From positions 62,001-126,000 of the forward strand of contig CAZFCE010000011.1 of the NCBI GenBank assembly GCA_964517605.1: DNA of 64,000 bases, in the 5' to 3' direction. How positions within the stretch are numbered: position 1 is the stretch's first letter; every line of letters starts with the position of its first letter. Below the pieces are notes generated by a model, which was not told where the DNA came from, ran no database searches, and saw only the letters and a program-made list of their open reading frames with translations. A program made the translations under genes and the position numbers. Of the stretch, positions 36,331-44,469 are shown piece after piece. Source of the DNA: J095 sp964517605. Its GTDB lineage: Bacteria > Chloroflexota > Anaerolineae > 4572-78 > J111.

Positions 36331-37550
36331 ATTGTGGCCGGTTCCGGTTTTTGCGCCTCAATCCAGCGGATAACCCCCAGCGAGGCCACGCTGAGCAGCG
36401 CAAAACCGCCCACCAACGGCAACACCGTGCCATTGTAATTTTGGCCAATCATGGTTCCAAACACCAGCGAAATTAATGTTGACAGCGACCCCACCACCGC
36501 CGCGCCCACGCCGGCAATATGGCCCAGCGGTTCCATGGCCAGCGCGTTCATGTTTCCAAACAAAATGCCAATGTTAAAAAACGAAACCAGCAAATAGGCC
36601 ATCAGCGCCCACAATGGCGGCTGCCCCGCCTGCAAAAAGGCAATCCCCCAAAAAACAATCGAAAAGCTACCTACCGTTAACAGCGCCCACAGCGCCAGCG
36701 AGCGCATGCCAAAGCGCATTACCAACCGGGCGTTAGAAAAAGAGGCGCTGCCCAGCGCCAACGCCAGCGCCGCAAAGTAAAACGGAAACAGCCGGCCCAA
36801 ACCATATTGTTGCTGAAATATTTGCTGGGCCGAGTTTAAATAGCCAATGAACGCGCCCGAAACCAGCCCGGCGGCCACGGTGTAGCCAAAAGCGGTGCGG
36901 TTGGCAAAAATTTCGCGGAGAGCCTGCGCAATCCGCGCCGGAGAAAACGGAACGCGCCGGCTGGCGGGTAGCGTTTCGGGCTGCCGCAGCGTAAACCAGG
37001 TTGAGGCCACCACCGCAATGGCCAGAAAAACGCCAAAAATGGCTCGCCAGTTGGCCACCGTTAAAATAAGCTGGCCTACCATTGGGGCAATAATCGGCAC
37101 CAAAATAAACACCGCCATTACAAACGACATCACCCTGGCCATGGTGCGGCCATTATATTGATCCCGCACCAGCGCAATGGCCACAATTCGCGGCCCGGCT
37201 GCGCCCACACCCTGCATTACCCGGCCAACCAGCATAACGGGAAAACTGGTAGCCGTTAGCGATAGCAGGCAGCCGACCACAAACAACCCAAACCCGGCAT
37301 AAATTGGTTTTTTGCGACCAATGCTGTCGGATAGCGGGCCGTAAATCAACTGGCCAAAGGCCATGCCAAAAAACAGCAACGAGATTATCAACTGATTGTC
37401 GTTGCTGCGCTGCACGCCCAACGACCGCCCGATTTCCGGCAAAGCCGGCAACATTGCATCGGTTGATAGCGCCACCAGCGAAATCACCAGCGCCATTAAC
37501 GCCACAAACTCGCCAAAACGGATGGATTTGTTATTGGTTGTGGTTTCCAT
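36327..37550 (-). CDS. MFS multidrug transporter, Bcr/CflA type
   Basis: A 407-residue 12-helix major facilitator. The N-terminal helix STDAMLPALPEIGRSLG is typical of the Bcr/CflA drug-efflux group, and the loop 2-3 motif appears as GQLIYGPLSDSIGRKKP. VMQGVGAAGPRIVAIALVRDQ matches the motif C region of the family. ATG 37550 is chosen because the in-frame extension upstream runs through the tRNA-Val gene and its terminator. The ribosome site is weak (TTTGGTAG). Substrates such as bicyclomycin or other drugs cannot be inferred. It may depend on readthrough past the tRNA terminator or on an unseen promoter. Confidence 0.9.
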   Translation of the reverse strand: METTTNNKSIRFGEFVALMALVISLVALSTDAMLPALPEIGRSLGVQRSNDNQLIISLLFFGMAFGQLIYGPLSDSIGRKKPIYAGFGLFVVGCLLSLTATSFPVMLVGRVMQGVGAAGPRIVAIALVRDQYNGRTMARVMSFVMAVFILVPIIAPMVGQLILTVANWRAIFGVFLAIAVVASTWFTLRQPETLPASRRVPFSPARIAQALREIFANRTAFGYTVAAGLVSGAFIGYLNSAQQIFQQQYGLGRLFPFYFAALALALGSASFSNARLVMRFGMRSLALWALLTVGSFSIVFWGIAFLQAGQPPLWALMAYLLVSFFNIGILFGNMNALAMEPLGHIAGVGAAVVGSLSTLISLVFGTMIGQNYNGTVLPLVGGFALLSVASLGVIRWIEAQKPEPATI

Positions 37551-37584
37551 AATTTTTTCTACCAAACGCTTTTCAATTTGGATT

Positions 37585-37614
37585 AAAAAAGGCTCTATCA
37601 ATTTTGATAGAGCC
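37585..37614 (-). terminator. Intrinsic terminator of tRNA-Val
   Basis: Perfect 10-bp arms GGCTCTATCA / TGATAGAGCC around ATTT, followed on the minus strand by TTTTTT. It lies between the tRNA and the MFS gene. Confidence 0.9.
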
Positions 37615-37623
37615 TCAAGGCTG

Positions 37624-37697
37624 TGGGCGGTACTGGACTCGAACCAGTGACCTCCTCGGTGTAAGCGAGGCGCTCTAACCAACTGAGCTAACCACCC
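37624..37697 (-). tRNA. tRNA-Val (anticodon TAC)
   Basis: The minus strand gives a 74-base cloverleaf. The acceptor stem is GGGTGGT / ACCGCCC (one G-U pair), and the D arm contains AGCTCAGTTGGTTAGAGC. The anticodon stem CCTCG / CGAGG has loop CTTACAC with anticodon TAC (complement of 37661-37663), and the T arm includes GGTTCGAGTCC. The discriminator is A; CCA is not encoded. It has its own promoter and terminator. Confidence 0.97.
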
Positions 37698-37710
37698 AAA
37701 TCAGGTTAGC

Positions 37711-37739
37711 ATTATACCGGAGTGTACTAAATTGGGCAA
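37711..37739 (-). promoter_or_regulatory. Predicted promoter of tRNA-Val
   Basis: On the minus strand TTGCCC, 17 bases, perfect TATAAT, starting transcription a few bases before the tRNA. Confidence 0.75.
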
Positions 37740-37791
37740 GTGCTCACCGGCGCTGTGGTTAACCCCCAGGCCGTTTATCGCTTTACTAACT

Positions 37792-37820
37792 ATGACAACC
37801 AACCCGAATTAGAGTAAAAT
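37792..37820 (+). promoter_or_regulatory. Predicted promoter of the histidine kinase gene
   Basis: ATGACA (37792-37797), 17 bases, TAAAAT (37815-37820), about 50 bases before the kinase ATG. Confidence 0.55.
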
Positions 37821-37873
37821 CAGCTCAATTTCTTGGGGTAAAAAATTAACCGCCATTATTGATAAGATGCCTT

Positions 37874-39709
37874 ATGCCCAATTTATCCATTGAAACTAGC
37901 TGGCAATTTTCGCCGTATATGATTCCGCTGTTTGTGAGCCTGGCAATTGCCATAACTTTTGCGGCGTATCTGTGGAAGCAGCGTCACCTGGCCGAAGTAA
38001 CAGCCTTGCTGGTGTTAATTTTGTCAATTGCGCAGTGGTCGCTGTGTTATATGCTAGAAATTGGCGCTGCCGATTTACCCACCAAAATTTTTTGGGGAAA
38101 GATGCAGTATTTTGGGATTGCCATTACTCCGGCGGCCTGGTTTGTGGTGGCGTTGTATTGTACCGGGCGCGCGCACTGGGTTACGCGCGTTCAGCTTGGG
38201 CTGCTTGCAATTATCCCGGTTCTGACGCTGTTACTGGTGTGGAACACCGAAACTCACGGTTTGGTTTGGGCCGGGGTCAAGCTCGATGCCAGCCACCAGC
38301 CCGCCATGCTGGAAATTCGGCATGGCTTGTGGTTTTGGGTGTACTGGGCTTATTCGTATTTGCTGTTGTTCTTTGGGTCGGTGTTGCTGTTGCAATCGGT
38401 TTTTTTGGCTTCAACCGTATTCCGATGGCAAAGCGGGTTGTTGATTCTGGCAATTTTGGGGCCGTGGCTGGGAAATCTGGTTTACATTTTGCAAATTCCC
38501 GCCATTCCCAATTTGGATTTTACGCCCATATTGTTTGTATTTTCCGGCGTGATTATTGGCTGGAACGTTATCGGCTTTAAACTGCTGGATATTATGCCCT
38601 CGGCTCACCGCACCATTATTGACAGCATGACCGACGGCGTGATTGTGCTGGATGCCAGCAACCGGATTGTTGATATTAACCCCGCCGGCCAGCGGCTATT
38701 TGGGTTTAACACCACCAGAGCCATTGGCAAAAAAGGCACCCAAATTTTTACCGGCTGGCCCAAACTGCTCGACCACTACCGCGAATCGGCCAGCGTGCGC
38801 GACGAAATCACGCTGCGCGGCGCAAATTCAAACCAACAGTTTTTTGATATGCAAATTTCGCCCATTTACAATTCGCAGGGGCAGCTTACGGGGCGCATTA
38901 TGGTGTTGCGGGATATTACCGCCCGCAAAGAGGCCGAAATCGCCGTGGTTGAAGCCCGCGATAAAGCCCTGGAAGTTAGCCGGTTAAAAAGCGAAATTTT
39001 GGCCAATGTCAGCCACGAACTCCGCACGCCGTTAAGCACCATTCTGGGGTACGCCGAATTGCTGGAATACGATGGTTACGGGCCGCTGGCCGAGCCGCAA
39101 AAACAAACGTTGCGGCACATTATTACCAGCGCCCAGTTTTTAACCGATCTTGTGAATGAATTGCTGGATGAAGCCCGGCTGGAAGTGGGCAGCCTCAAAC
39201 TCAAAAACGAGCCGCTTTCGCCCAGAGATTTGGCTCGGGCGGTTGAAATAAAGCTAAGGATTTTGGCCGAAAACAAAAAGCTGGCCTTTGTTATAACCGT
39301 GGCCAACGATGTGCCCGAAGTGATTCTGGGCGACCCGCACCGGCTGGAGCAAATTCTGGTAAATTTGGTGGGCAATGCCATAAAATTTACCGAACAGGGC
39401 CAGGTGAGCGTTCAGATTTTGTGCCCGGATTGCGCCAAACTGGTGATTCAGGTGGCCGATACCGGCGAAGGCATTCCGCCGGAAATTCAGCCCCACATTT
39501 TTGAGCCGTTTCAACAGGCCGATGGCTCAGTTACCCGCAAACATCGCGGCGCGGGGCTGGGCCTTTCAATTGTCAGGCAGCTTACCTCGCTCATGGATGG
39601 CCAGGTTACAGTAGCCAGCGATCTGGGCCAGGGCAGCGTTTTTACCATTTTGCTGCCGCTGCAACTCCCCGCCAACCCGGCTTCAACCGGCTTCAACCCC
39701 GCCGCTTAG
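37874..39709 (+). CDS. Orphan sensor histidine kinase, 7TM N-terminus with PAS domain
   Basis: A 611-residue kinase. Residues about 10-235 hold seven hydrophobic segments of the 7TM histidine kinase N-terminal type. A PAS domain follows at about 245-365 (TIIDSMTDGVIVLDASNRIVD). The H box is ANVSHELRTPLSTILGY, the N box is HRLEQILVNLVGNAIKF, with G boxes DTGEGIPPE and GAGLGLSIV. All catalytic blocks are intact. No response regulator or receiver domain is next to it, so it is an orphan kinase. I prefer ATG 37874 over an in-frame TTG at 37859; neither has a strong ribosome site. The 3' end overlaps the converging Lrp gene by four bases. Confidence 0.9.
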   Translation: MPNLSIETSWQFSPYMIPLFVSLAIAITFAAYLWKQRHLAEVTALLVLILSIAQWSLCYMLEIGAADLPTKIFWGKMQYFGIAITPAAWFVVALYCTGRAHWVTRVQLGLLAIIPVLTLLLVWNTETHGLVWAGVKLDASHQPAMLEIRHGLWFWVYWAYSYLLLFFGSVLLLQSVFLASTVFRWQSGLLILAILGPWLGNLVYILQIPAIPNLDFTPILFVFSGVIIGWNVIGFKLLDIMPSAHRTIIDSMTDGVIVLDASNRIVDINPAGQRLFGFNTTRAIGKKGTQIFTGWPKLLDHYRESASVRDEITLRGANSNQQFFDMQISPIYNSQGQLTGRIMVLRDITARKEAEIAVVEARDKALEVSRLKSEILANVSHELRTPLSTILGYAELLEYDGYGPLAEPQKQTLRHIITSAQFLTDLVNELLDEARLEVGSLKLKNEPLSPRDLARAVEIKLRILAENKKLAFVITVANDVPEVILGDPHRLEQILVNLVGNAIKFTEQGQVSVQILCPDCAKLVIQVADTGEGIPPEIQPHIFEPFQQADGSVTRKHRGAGLGLSIVRQLTSLMDGQVTVASDLGQGSVFTILLPLQLPANPASTGFNPAA

Positions 39710-40233
39710 CGATACCCGGAATTGGGCGTTTCTCCGGCCAGATTGCCGCCTACACTTTCCACCCGGTTGGGATGCACCAACTCCAGGCCCGGCTGCGCCA
39801 CCTTCAGAATCCGCAAAATGTAGGCGGTTTCGGTTTTGGTTACGCCGGTAACGCGCTGCAACCGTTTGGTAATCAACTCGGTAAGGTGATCCACGTCGCG
39901 GCACATTACGTCCACAATCAGGTCGTATTCGCCGGTAATCAGCGCCATCCAGCTTACTTCGGGAAACTCGGTAATTTGGGCAATGGCGGCTTCCAGGTGC
40001 GGCGGCTGCACCGCCACGTTGATGGTAGCCGGCGCGTTAAACCCCACCCGGTGCGGGTTTACCCGCCCCACAATCTGCACCGTATTCTCCTCGATCATCT
40101 TTGAGACCCGGTTGCGCACCGTTCCCACCGATACCCCCAACGCATCGGCAATTTCCGTAAACGAGCGCCGCCCATCTTCTTGCAAATGATGCAGCACGGC
40201 CAGATCCAATTCATCCACACAAGATGCCGCCAT
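39706..40233 (-). CDS. Lrp/AsnC family transcriptional regulator
   Basis: A 175-residue regulator. The N-terminal winged helix-turn-helix (LDLAVLHHLQEDGRRSFTEI then VGTVRNRVSKMIEEN) is followed by a RAM ligand-binding domain (INVAVQPPHLEAAIAQI, VSWMALITGEYDLIVDV). Such proteins sense amino acids. ATG 40233 has GAGG at a good distance. The gene diverges from the cPGS-like / ornithine genes, whose promoter carries a palindrome over the -35 box. The most likely role is control of that operon in response to ornithine, arginine or another amino acid (inference). Confidence 0.9.
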   Translation of the reverse strand: MAASCVDELDLAVLHHLQEDGRRSFTEIADALGVSVGTVRNRVSKMIEENTVQIVGRVNPHRVGFNAPATINVAVQPPHLEAAIAQITEFPEVSWMALITGEYDLIVDVMCRDVDHLTELITKRLQRVTGVTKTETAYILRILKVAQPGLELVHPNRVESVGGNLAGETPNSGYR

Positions 40234-40276
40234 CAGTAACCTCAATCCTCAGAATTTGCATTTAGCTACAAAATCC

Positions 40277-40374
40277 TTAACGCGAATAACCCGAATTGAA
40301 CGAATATCACGAATTTTCAAGGAATGTTATCGCAATATTCGCGCCATTCGTTTTATTCGCGCTATTCGCGTTAA
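40277..40374 (+). repeat. 98-bp MITE-like repeat, copy 1
   Basis: Begins TTAACGCGAAT and ends ATTCGCGTTAA, perfect 11-bp terminal inverted repeats, with further GAAT/ATTC-type short repeats inside. The second copy at 44264-44361 has the same length and is in the opposite orientation; by hand alignment about four in five positions match. No ORF inside. Confidence 0.8.
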
Positions 40375-40423
40375 AAACTGTCAGGTAGCCAGAGTTTGCA
40401 TTATTTTTTCATAAAATTAAAAA

Positions 40424-40465
40424 ATTGTCAATAATATTGACAATATATTGCTAATATAGTAATAT
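40424..40465 (+). promoter_or_regulatory. Promoter and palindromic operator of the ornithine operon
   Basis: TTGACA (40437-40442), 17 bases, TAATAT (40460-40465). The palindrome ATTGTCAAT-AAT-ATTGACAAT (40424-40444) has 9-bp perfect arms and covers the -35 box. AT-rich palindromes of this kind are usual Lrp/AsnC targets, and an Lrp/AsnC gene diverges from here. The leader to the first ATG is about 110 bases and AT-rich at its start. Confidence 0.68.
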
Positions 40466-40580
40466 TTTTACAGAATATTACATATTTTTTACTATGGGCC
40501 TAACCAATTTTGCCAACCCCGGTTATGGCCATAGCCAAATCTTCGCACCGATTGCGAAAAAACAAAAAAGGAAACCGCCG

Positions 40581-41915
40581 ATGATTCCACAAACCGTTAT
40601 TATTATGGGCGCTGCCGGGCGCGATTTTCACAATTTTAATGTGTACTTCCGCAACAATCCGGCCTATCAGGTGGTGGCTTTTACCGCCACCCAAATTCCC
40701 GATATTGAGGGGCGGCTTTACCCGCCGGAATTAGCCGGCAATTTGTACCCCGCCGGCATCCCCATCCACGCCGAAAGCGAACTGGAGCAGCTTATTGCCA
40801 CGCACAACGTGGATCAGGTGATTTTTGCCTACTCCGATGTTTCTCACGAATACGTTATGCACCAGGCGTCGCGGGTGCTGGCTGCCGGCGCGGATTACCG
40901 GCTGATGGGCGGGCGCAGCACCCAGCTTATCAGCCGTCAGCCGGTGGTATCGGTGTGCGCGGTGCGCACCGGCAGCGGCAAAAGCCAAACCACCCGCCGC
41001 GTGTGCGAAATTTTGCAAAACGAACTGGGCAAAAAAGTGGTGGCGGTGCGCCACCCCATGCCCTACGGTAATCTGGTGGAACAGGCCGTGCAGCGTTTTG
41101 CCGATTATGCCGACCTGGACGCGCACAATTGCACCATCGAGGAGCGCGAGGAATACGAGCCGCACCTCGACCGGGGTACGGTGGTGTACGCCGGCGTTGA
41201 TTACGAAGCTATTTTGCGCCAGGCCGAAGCCGAAGCCGATGTGGTGGTGTGGGACGGCGGTAACAACGACCTGCCTTTCTACAAGCCCAACCTGCATATT
41301 GTGGTGGTTGATCCGCACCGGGCCGGCCACGAAGTAAAGTACCACCCCGGCGAAGCCAACCTGCGCCTGGCCGATGTGGTGGTCATCAACAAAATTGATA
41401 CCGCCAACGCCGCCGGCGTGGCCGAAGTGCGCCGTAACGTGCAGGCGCTGGCCCCCAACGCCATTGTGATTGATGGCGCTTCGCCCATCAGTGTGGAAAA
41501 ACCGGCAGAAATCCGGGGCAAACGGGTGCTGGTGGTAGAAGACGGCCCCACCCTCACCCACGGCGAAATGGCTTACGGAGCCGGTTTTGTGGCCGCCCAG
41601 CGGTTTGGCGCGGCCCAAATTGTTGACCCGCGCCCGTATGCGGTGGGTTCGATTGTGGCCACGTACCAAAAATATCCCACCACCGGCGCGGTTTTGCCCG
41701 CGATGGGCTACGGCGACAAACAAATGAAAGAACTGGAAGACACCATCAACGCCACGCCGTGCGACCTGGTGATTATTGGCACGCCCATCAACCTGGGCAA
41801 CCTCATCACCATTAACCACCCGTGGCAGCGGGTGCGCTACGATTTGCAGGAAATTGGCCAGCCCACGCTCGGCGATATTCTGAAGGAAAAATTTGGCGTC
41901 GGGAGCAAGGAATAA
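40581..41915 (+). CDS. Cyclic 2,3-diphosphoglycerate synthetase-like GTPase
   Basis: A 444-residue protein of the family that includes archaeal cyclic 2,3-diphosphoglycerate synthetase. It opens with TVIIMGAAGRDFHNFNVYFR, has a P-loop VRTGSGKSQTTRRV near 135-148 and a guanine-type VVVINKID. The block VAVRHPMPYG and the C-terminal CDLVIIGTPINL are also family-like. ATG 40581 is preceded by AAAGGAAA; an in-frame ATG at 40494 lacks any ribosome site. In a mesophilic bacterium cyclic DPG is unlikely, and linkage to ornithine genes suggests carbamoyl-phosphate or another acyl-phosphate chemistry (inference). Confidence 0.85.
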   Translation: MIPQTVIIMGAAGRDFHNFNVYFRNNPAYQVVAFTATQIPDIEGRLYPPELAGNLYPAGIPIHAESELEQLIATHNVDQVIFAYSDVSHEYVMHQASRVLAAGADYRLMGGRSTQLISRQPVVSVCAVRTGSGKSQTTRRVCEILQNELGKKVVAVRHPMPYGNLVEQAVQRFADYADLDAHNCTIEEREEYEPHLDRGTVVYAGVDYEAILRQAEAEADVVVWDGGNNDLPFYKPNLHIVVVDPHRAGHEVKYHPGEANLRLADVVVINKIDTANAAGVAEVRRNVQALAPNAIVIDGASPISVEKPAEIRGKRVLVVEDGPTLTHGEMAYGAGFVAAQRFGAAQIVDPRPYAVGSIVATYQKYPTTGAVLPAMGYGDKQMKELEDTINATPCDLVIIGTPINLGNLITINHPWQRVRYDLQEIGQPTLGDILKEKFGVGSKE

Positions 41916-41920
41916 AAAGT

Positions 41921-43123
41921 ATGCAAACCACAGACTTTATCAAACTCGAAGAACAATACGGCGCGCACAACTACCATCCGCTGGATGTAGTGATTGATCG
42001 CGGCGAAGGCATTTGGGTGTACGATGTTGACGGCCATAAATTTATGGATTGTCTCAGCGCCTATTCGGCGGTAAACCACGGCCATTGCCACCCCCGGCTG
42101 GTAAAAGTGATGGCCGAGCAGGCAGCCAAACTCACGCTCACCTCCCGCGCCTTCCGCAACGATAAATTGGGGCTGTTTTACCAAACGCTGTCCCAAATGA
42201 CCGGCTACGAGATGGTGCTGCCCATGAACACCGGGGCCGAAGCCGTAGAAACGGCCATCAAAGCGGCCCGCAAATGGGGCTACCGGGTTAAAAAAGTGCA
42301 GCCGGAACGCGCCGAAATCATTGTGTGCGATGGCAACTTTCACGGGCGCACCACCACCATCATCGGCTTTTCATCCGAGGCGCAGTACAAAGAGGATTTT
42401 GGCCCGTTCACGCCCGGTTTTGTGAGCGTGCCCTACGGCGATGCCGCCGCGCTGGCTGCCGCCATTACCCCCAACACCGTTGGCTTTTTGGTTGAGCCAA
42501 TCCAGGGCGAAGGCGGGGTGATTGTGCCACCCGCCGGCTATCTGCGCGAGGCGGAACGCCTGTGCCGCCAGCACAATGTCCTGTTGATTGCCGATGAAAT
42601 CCAGACCGGGCTGGGGCGCACCGGCCAAATGTTTGCCTGCGACCACGAAGGCGTAAAGCCGGACATGGTGATTATTGGCAAGGCGCTGGCGGGCGGTTTT
42701 TACCCGGTATCGGCGGTGGTGGCCTCCAAAGAAATTTTGGGCCTGTTCCGCCCCGGCGACCACGGCAGCACTTTTGGCGGCAACCCGCTGGGCGCGGCCA
42801 TCGCCACCGAATCGCTGCGGGTGCTGGTTGAAGAAAAGCTCATTGAAAACGCCGCCGAACTGGGCCGGTATTTTCAGGAGCGGCTGGCCGAAATTCCCAG
42901 CCCGCACCTCAAAGAAGTGCGCGGCAAAGGCTTGCTCATCGGTGTGGAATTAAAGCCCGAAGCGCGGGGTGCGCGCCGTTTTTGCGAGGCGCTGCAAGCC
43001 CGTGGCATTCTGTGCAAAGAAACGCACCAAAATGTAATCCGCTTTGCGCCGCCGCTGGTGATTACCCGCGCCGAAATTGACTGGGCGCTGGAACCCATCA
43101 CCGAAGTGTTGAACATGGCCTGA
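41921..43123 (+). CDS. rocD: Ornithine--oxo-acid aminotransferase
   Basis: A 400-residue class III PLP aminotransferase that would convert ornithine and 2-oxoglutarate to glutamate semialdehyde and glutamate. Seen: PMNTGAEAVETAIKAARKW, the cofactor Asp in LLIADEIQTGLGRTGQ, and the PLP Lys in VIIGKALAGGFYPVSAV. The opening YHPLDVVIDRGEGIWVYDVD and SAYSAVNHGHCHP favour ornithine aminotransferase over acetylornithine aminotransferase. GCAAGGAAT precedes ATG 41921; only five bases separate it from the upstream stop. Placed between the GTPase-like gene and ornithine carbamoyltransferase, which supports ornithine as substrate. Confidence 0.9.
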   Translation: MQTTDFIKLEEQYGAHNYHPLDVVIDRGEGIWVYDVDGHKFMDCLSAYSAVNHGHCHPRLVKVMAEQAAKLTLTSRAFRNDKLGLFYQTLSQMTGYEMVLPMNTGAEAVETAIKAARKWGYRVKKVQPERAEIIVCDGNFHGRTTTIIGFSSEAQYKEDFGPFTPGFVSVPYGDAAALAAAITPNTVGFLVEPIQGEGGVIVPPAGYLREAERLCRQHNVLLIADEIQTGLGRTGQMFACDHEGVKPDMVIIGKALAGGFYPVSAVVASKEILGLFRPGDHGSTFGGNPLGAAIATESLRVLVEEKLIENAAELGRYFQERLAEIPSPHLKEVRGKGLLIGVELKPEARGARRFCEALQARGILCKETHQNVIRFAPPLVITRAEIDWALEPITEVLNMA

Positions 43124-43167
43124 AATTGGCCAAAAATCGGGCAACGCCTTAAAATCAGCAACTTAAA

Positions 43168-43188
43168 GCGGGTGGGAGAGCCACCCGC
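43168..43188 (+). other. Intercistronic hairpin between rocD and the carbamoyltransferase gene
   Basis: 8-bp perfect stem GCGGGTGG / CCACCCGC with a GAGAG loop. No T-run follows on either strand at a useful distance, so it is more likely an RNA-stabilising or processing element than a terminator. Confidence 0.5.
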
Positions 43189-43217
43189 TTATGTTACCCG
43201 TCAACAGGAGAATTTTT

Positions 43218-44219
43218 ATGAGTTTTAACCTTCGCCACCGCAGTTTTTTGAAATTACTCGATTTTACGCCCACCGAAATCGGTTTTTTGCTGGAATTGGC
43301 CAAACAGTTAAAGGCGGCCAAATATGCCGGCACCGAACAGCCCCGGCTGCGCGGCAAAAACATCGCCCTGATTTTTGAGAAAACCTCCACCCGCACCCGT
43401 TGCGCTTTTGAAGTAGCCGCCTTTGACCAGGGCGCGCACGTAACTTACCTGGGGCCGAGCGGCAGCCAGATTGGCCACAAAGAATCCATGAAAGATACCG
43501 CCCGCGTGCTGGGCCGCATGTACGATGGCATTCAATACCGGGGCTTTGCCCAGGAAACGGTGGAAACTCTGGCCAAATATGCCGGCGTGCCGGTGTGGAA
43601 CGGCCTCACCGACGAATCGCATCCCACCCAGGTTTTGGCCGACTTGATGACCATGGCCGAGCACAGCAAAAAGCACCTGTCCGATGTTGCCTTTTGTTAT
43701 TTAGGCGATGCCCGGTTTAATATGGGCAACTCGCTGATGGTGGGCGGGGTAAAAATGGGCATGGACGTGCGGCTGGTGGCCCCCAAAGAACTATGGCCCA
43801 ACCCCGAACTGGTTGAAACTTGCCGCCAGATTGCGGCCCAAACCGGGGCGCGGCTCACCCTCACCGAGCATGTGGCCGCCGGGGTAAACGGCGTGGATTT
43901 TGTGCACACTGATATTTGGGTATCCATGGGCGAGCCGGAGGCGGTGTGGAATGAACGGGTTGAACTGCTGCGCCCGTACCAGGTAAACGCGCAGGTAATG
44001 GAATTAACCGGCAATCCGGCGGCCAAATTTATGCACTGCCTGCCCAGTTACCACAACCGCGAAACCAAAGTTGGCGAAGAAATTTACCAGCGCTTTGGGC
44101 TGGACGGCCTGGAAGTAACCGAAGAAGTGTTTGAATCTGAGCGCTCGATTGTGTTTGACCAGGCCGAAAACCGGATGCACACCATCAAAGCGGTGATGGT
44201 GGCCACGCTGGGCGATTAG
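43218..44219 (+). CDS. Ornithine carbamoyltransferase
   Basis: A 333-residue transcarbamylase that joins carbamoyl phosphate and ornithine to citrulline, or runs in reverse in arginine fermentation. Motifs: carbamoyl-phosphate site EKTSTRTRCAFE, then DESHPTQVLADL, and the ornithine loop FMHCLPSYHNRETKVGE. The 333-residue length and the region after HCLP are closer to catabolic (arcB) than anabolic (argF) enzymes, but neither arginine deiminase nor carbamate kinase is in the window. AGGAG lies well before ATG 43218. It is the last gene of the operon and ends near a repeat and a bidirectional terminator. Confidence 0.93.
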   Translation: MSFNLRHRSFLKLLDFTPTEIGFLLELAKQLKAAKYAGTEQPRLRGKNIALIFEKTSTRTRCAFEVAAFDQGAHVTYLGPSGSQIGHKESMKDTARVLGRMYDGIQYRGFAQETVETLAKYAGVPVWNGLTDESHPTQVLADLMTMAEHSKKHLSDVAFCYLGDARFNMGNSLMVGGVKMGMDVRLVAPKELWPNPELVETCRQIAAQTGARLTLTEHVAAGVNGVDFVHTDIWVSMGEPEAVWNERVELLRPYQVNAQVMELTGNPAAKFMHCLPSYHNRETKVGEEIYQRFGLDGLEVTEEVFESERSIVFDQAENRMHTIKAVMVATLGD

Positions 44220-44263
44220 GAAACCGGATTATTATTGGTTGGAAATCTGTCTGCCTGACAATT

Positions 44264-44361
44264 TTAACGCGAATACCACGAATGGAACGAACAACGCGAA
44301 TATTAGCCTAAAGCTCCTTGAAAATTCGTGATATTTGTCCAATTCGGGTCATTCGCGTTAA
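44264..44361 (-). repeat. 98-bp MITE-like repeat, copy 2 (inverted relative to copy 1)
   Basis: Terminal inverted repeats TTAACGCGAAT / ATTCGCGTTAA; the same 98-bp length as copy 1. Flanking CTGACAA (44254-44260) and TTGTCAG (44377-44383) form an outer inverted pair; copy 1 also has CTGTCAGG just beyond one end, so the element may extend to about 130 bp. Confidence 0.8.
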
Positions 44362-44395
44362 GAATTTGCCGTAAGTTGTCAGATAACCAGGTTGG

Positions 44396-44442
44396 AAAAA
44401 ACAAACAGGTCACGCTTTTGGCGTGACCTGTTGTTGTTTTTA
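44396..44442 (+). terminator. Bidirectional intrinsic terminator between the ornithine operon and fba
   Basis: 12-bp perfect stem (44404-44415 and 44421-44432, core CAGGTCACGC / GCGTGACCTG). The plus strand is followed by GTTGTTTTT, the minus strand by GTTTGTTTTTT. It lies between two converging genes. Confidence 0.9.
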
Positions 44443-44469
44443 AAGGATTACCAGCCGGCGGCGGGTAAT

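Noticed and set aside
37551..37682. 44-residue upstream extension of the MFS protein
   Set aside because: It translates the tRNA-Val gene and its terminator.
40731..41819. 362-residue minus-strand ORF
   Set aside because: It is fully antisense to the cPGS-like GTPase, is His/Gly rich and matches no family.
43168..43188. Hairpin after rocD read as a terminator
   Set aside because: No T-run follows, and the next gene is in the same operon, so a terminator is unlikely.
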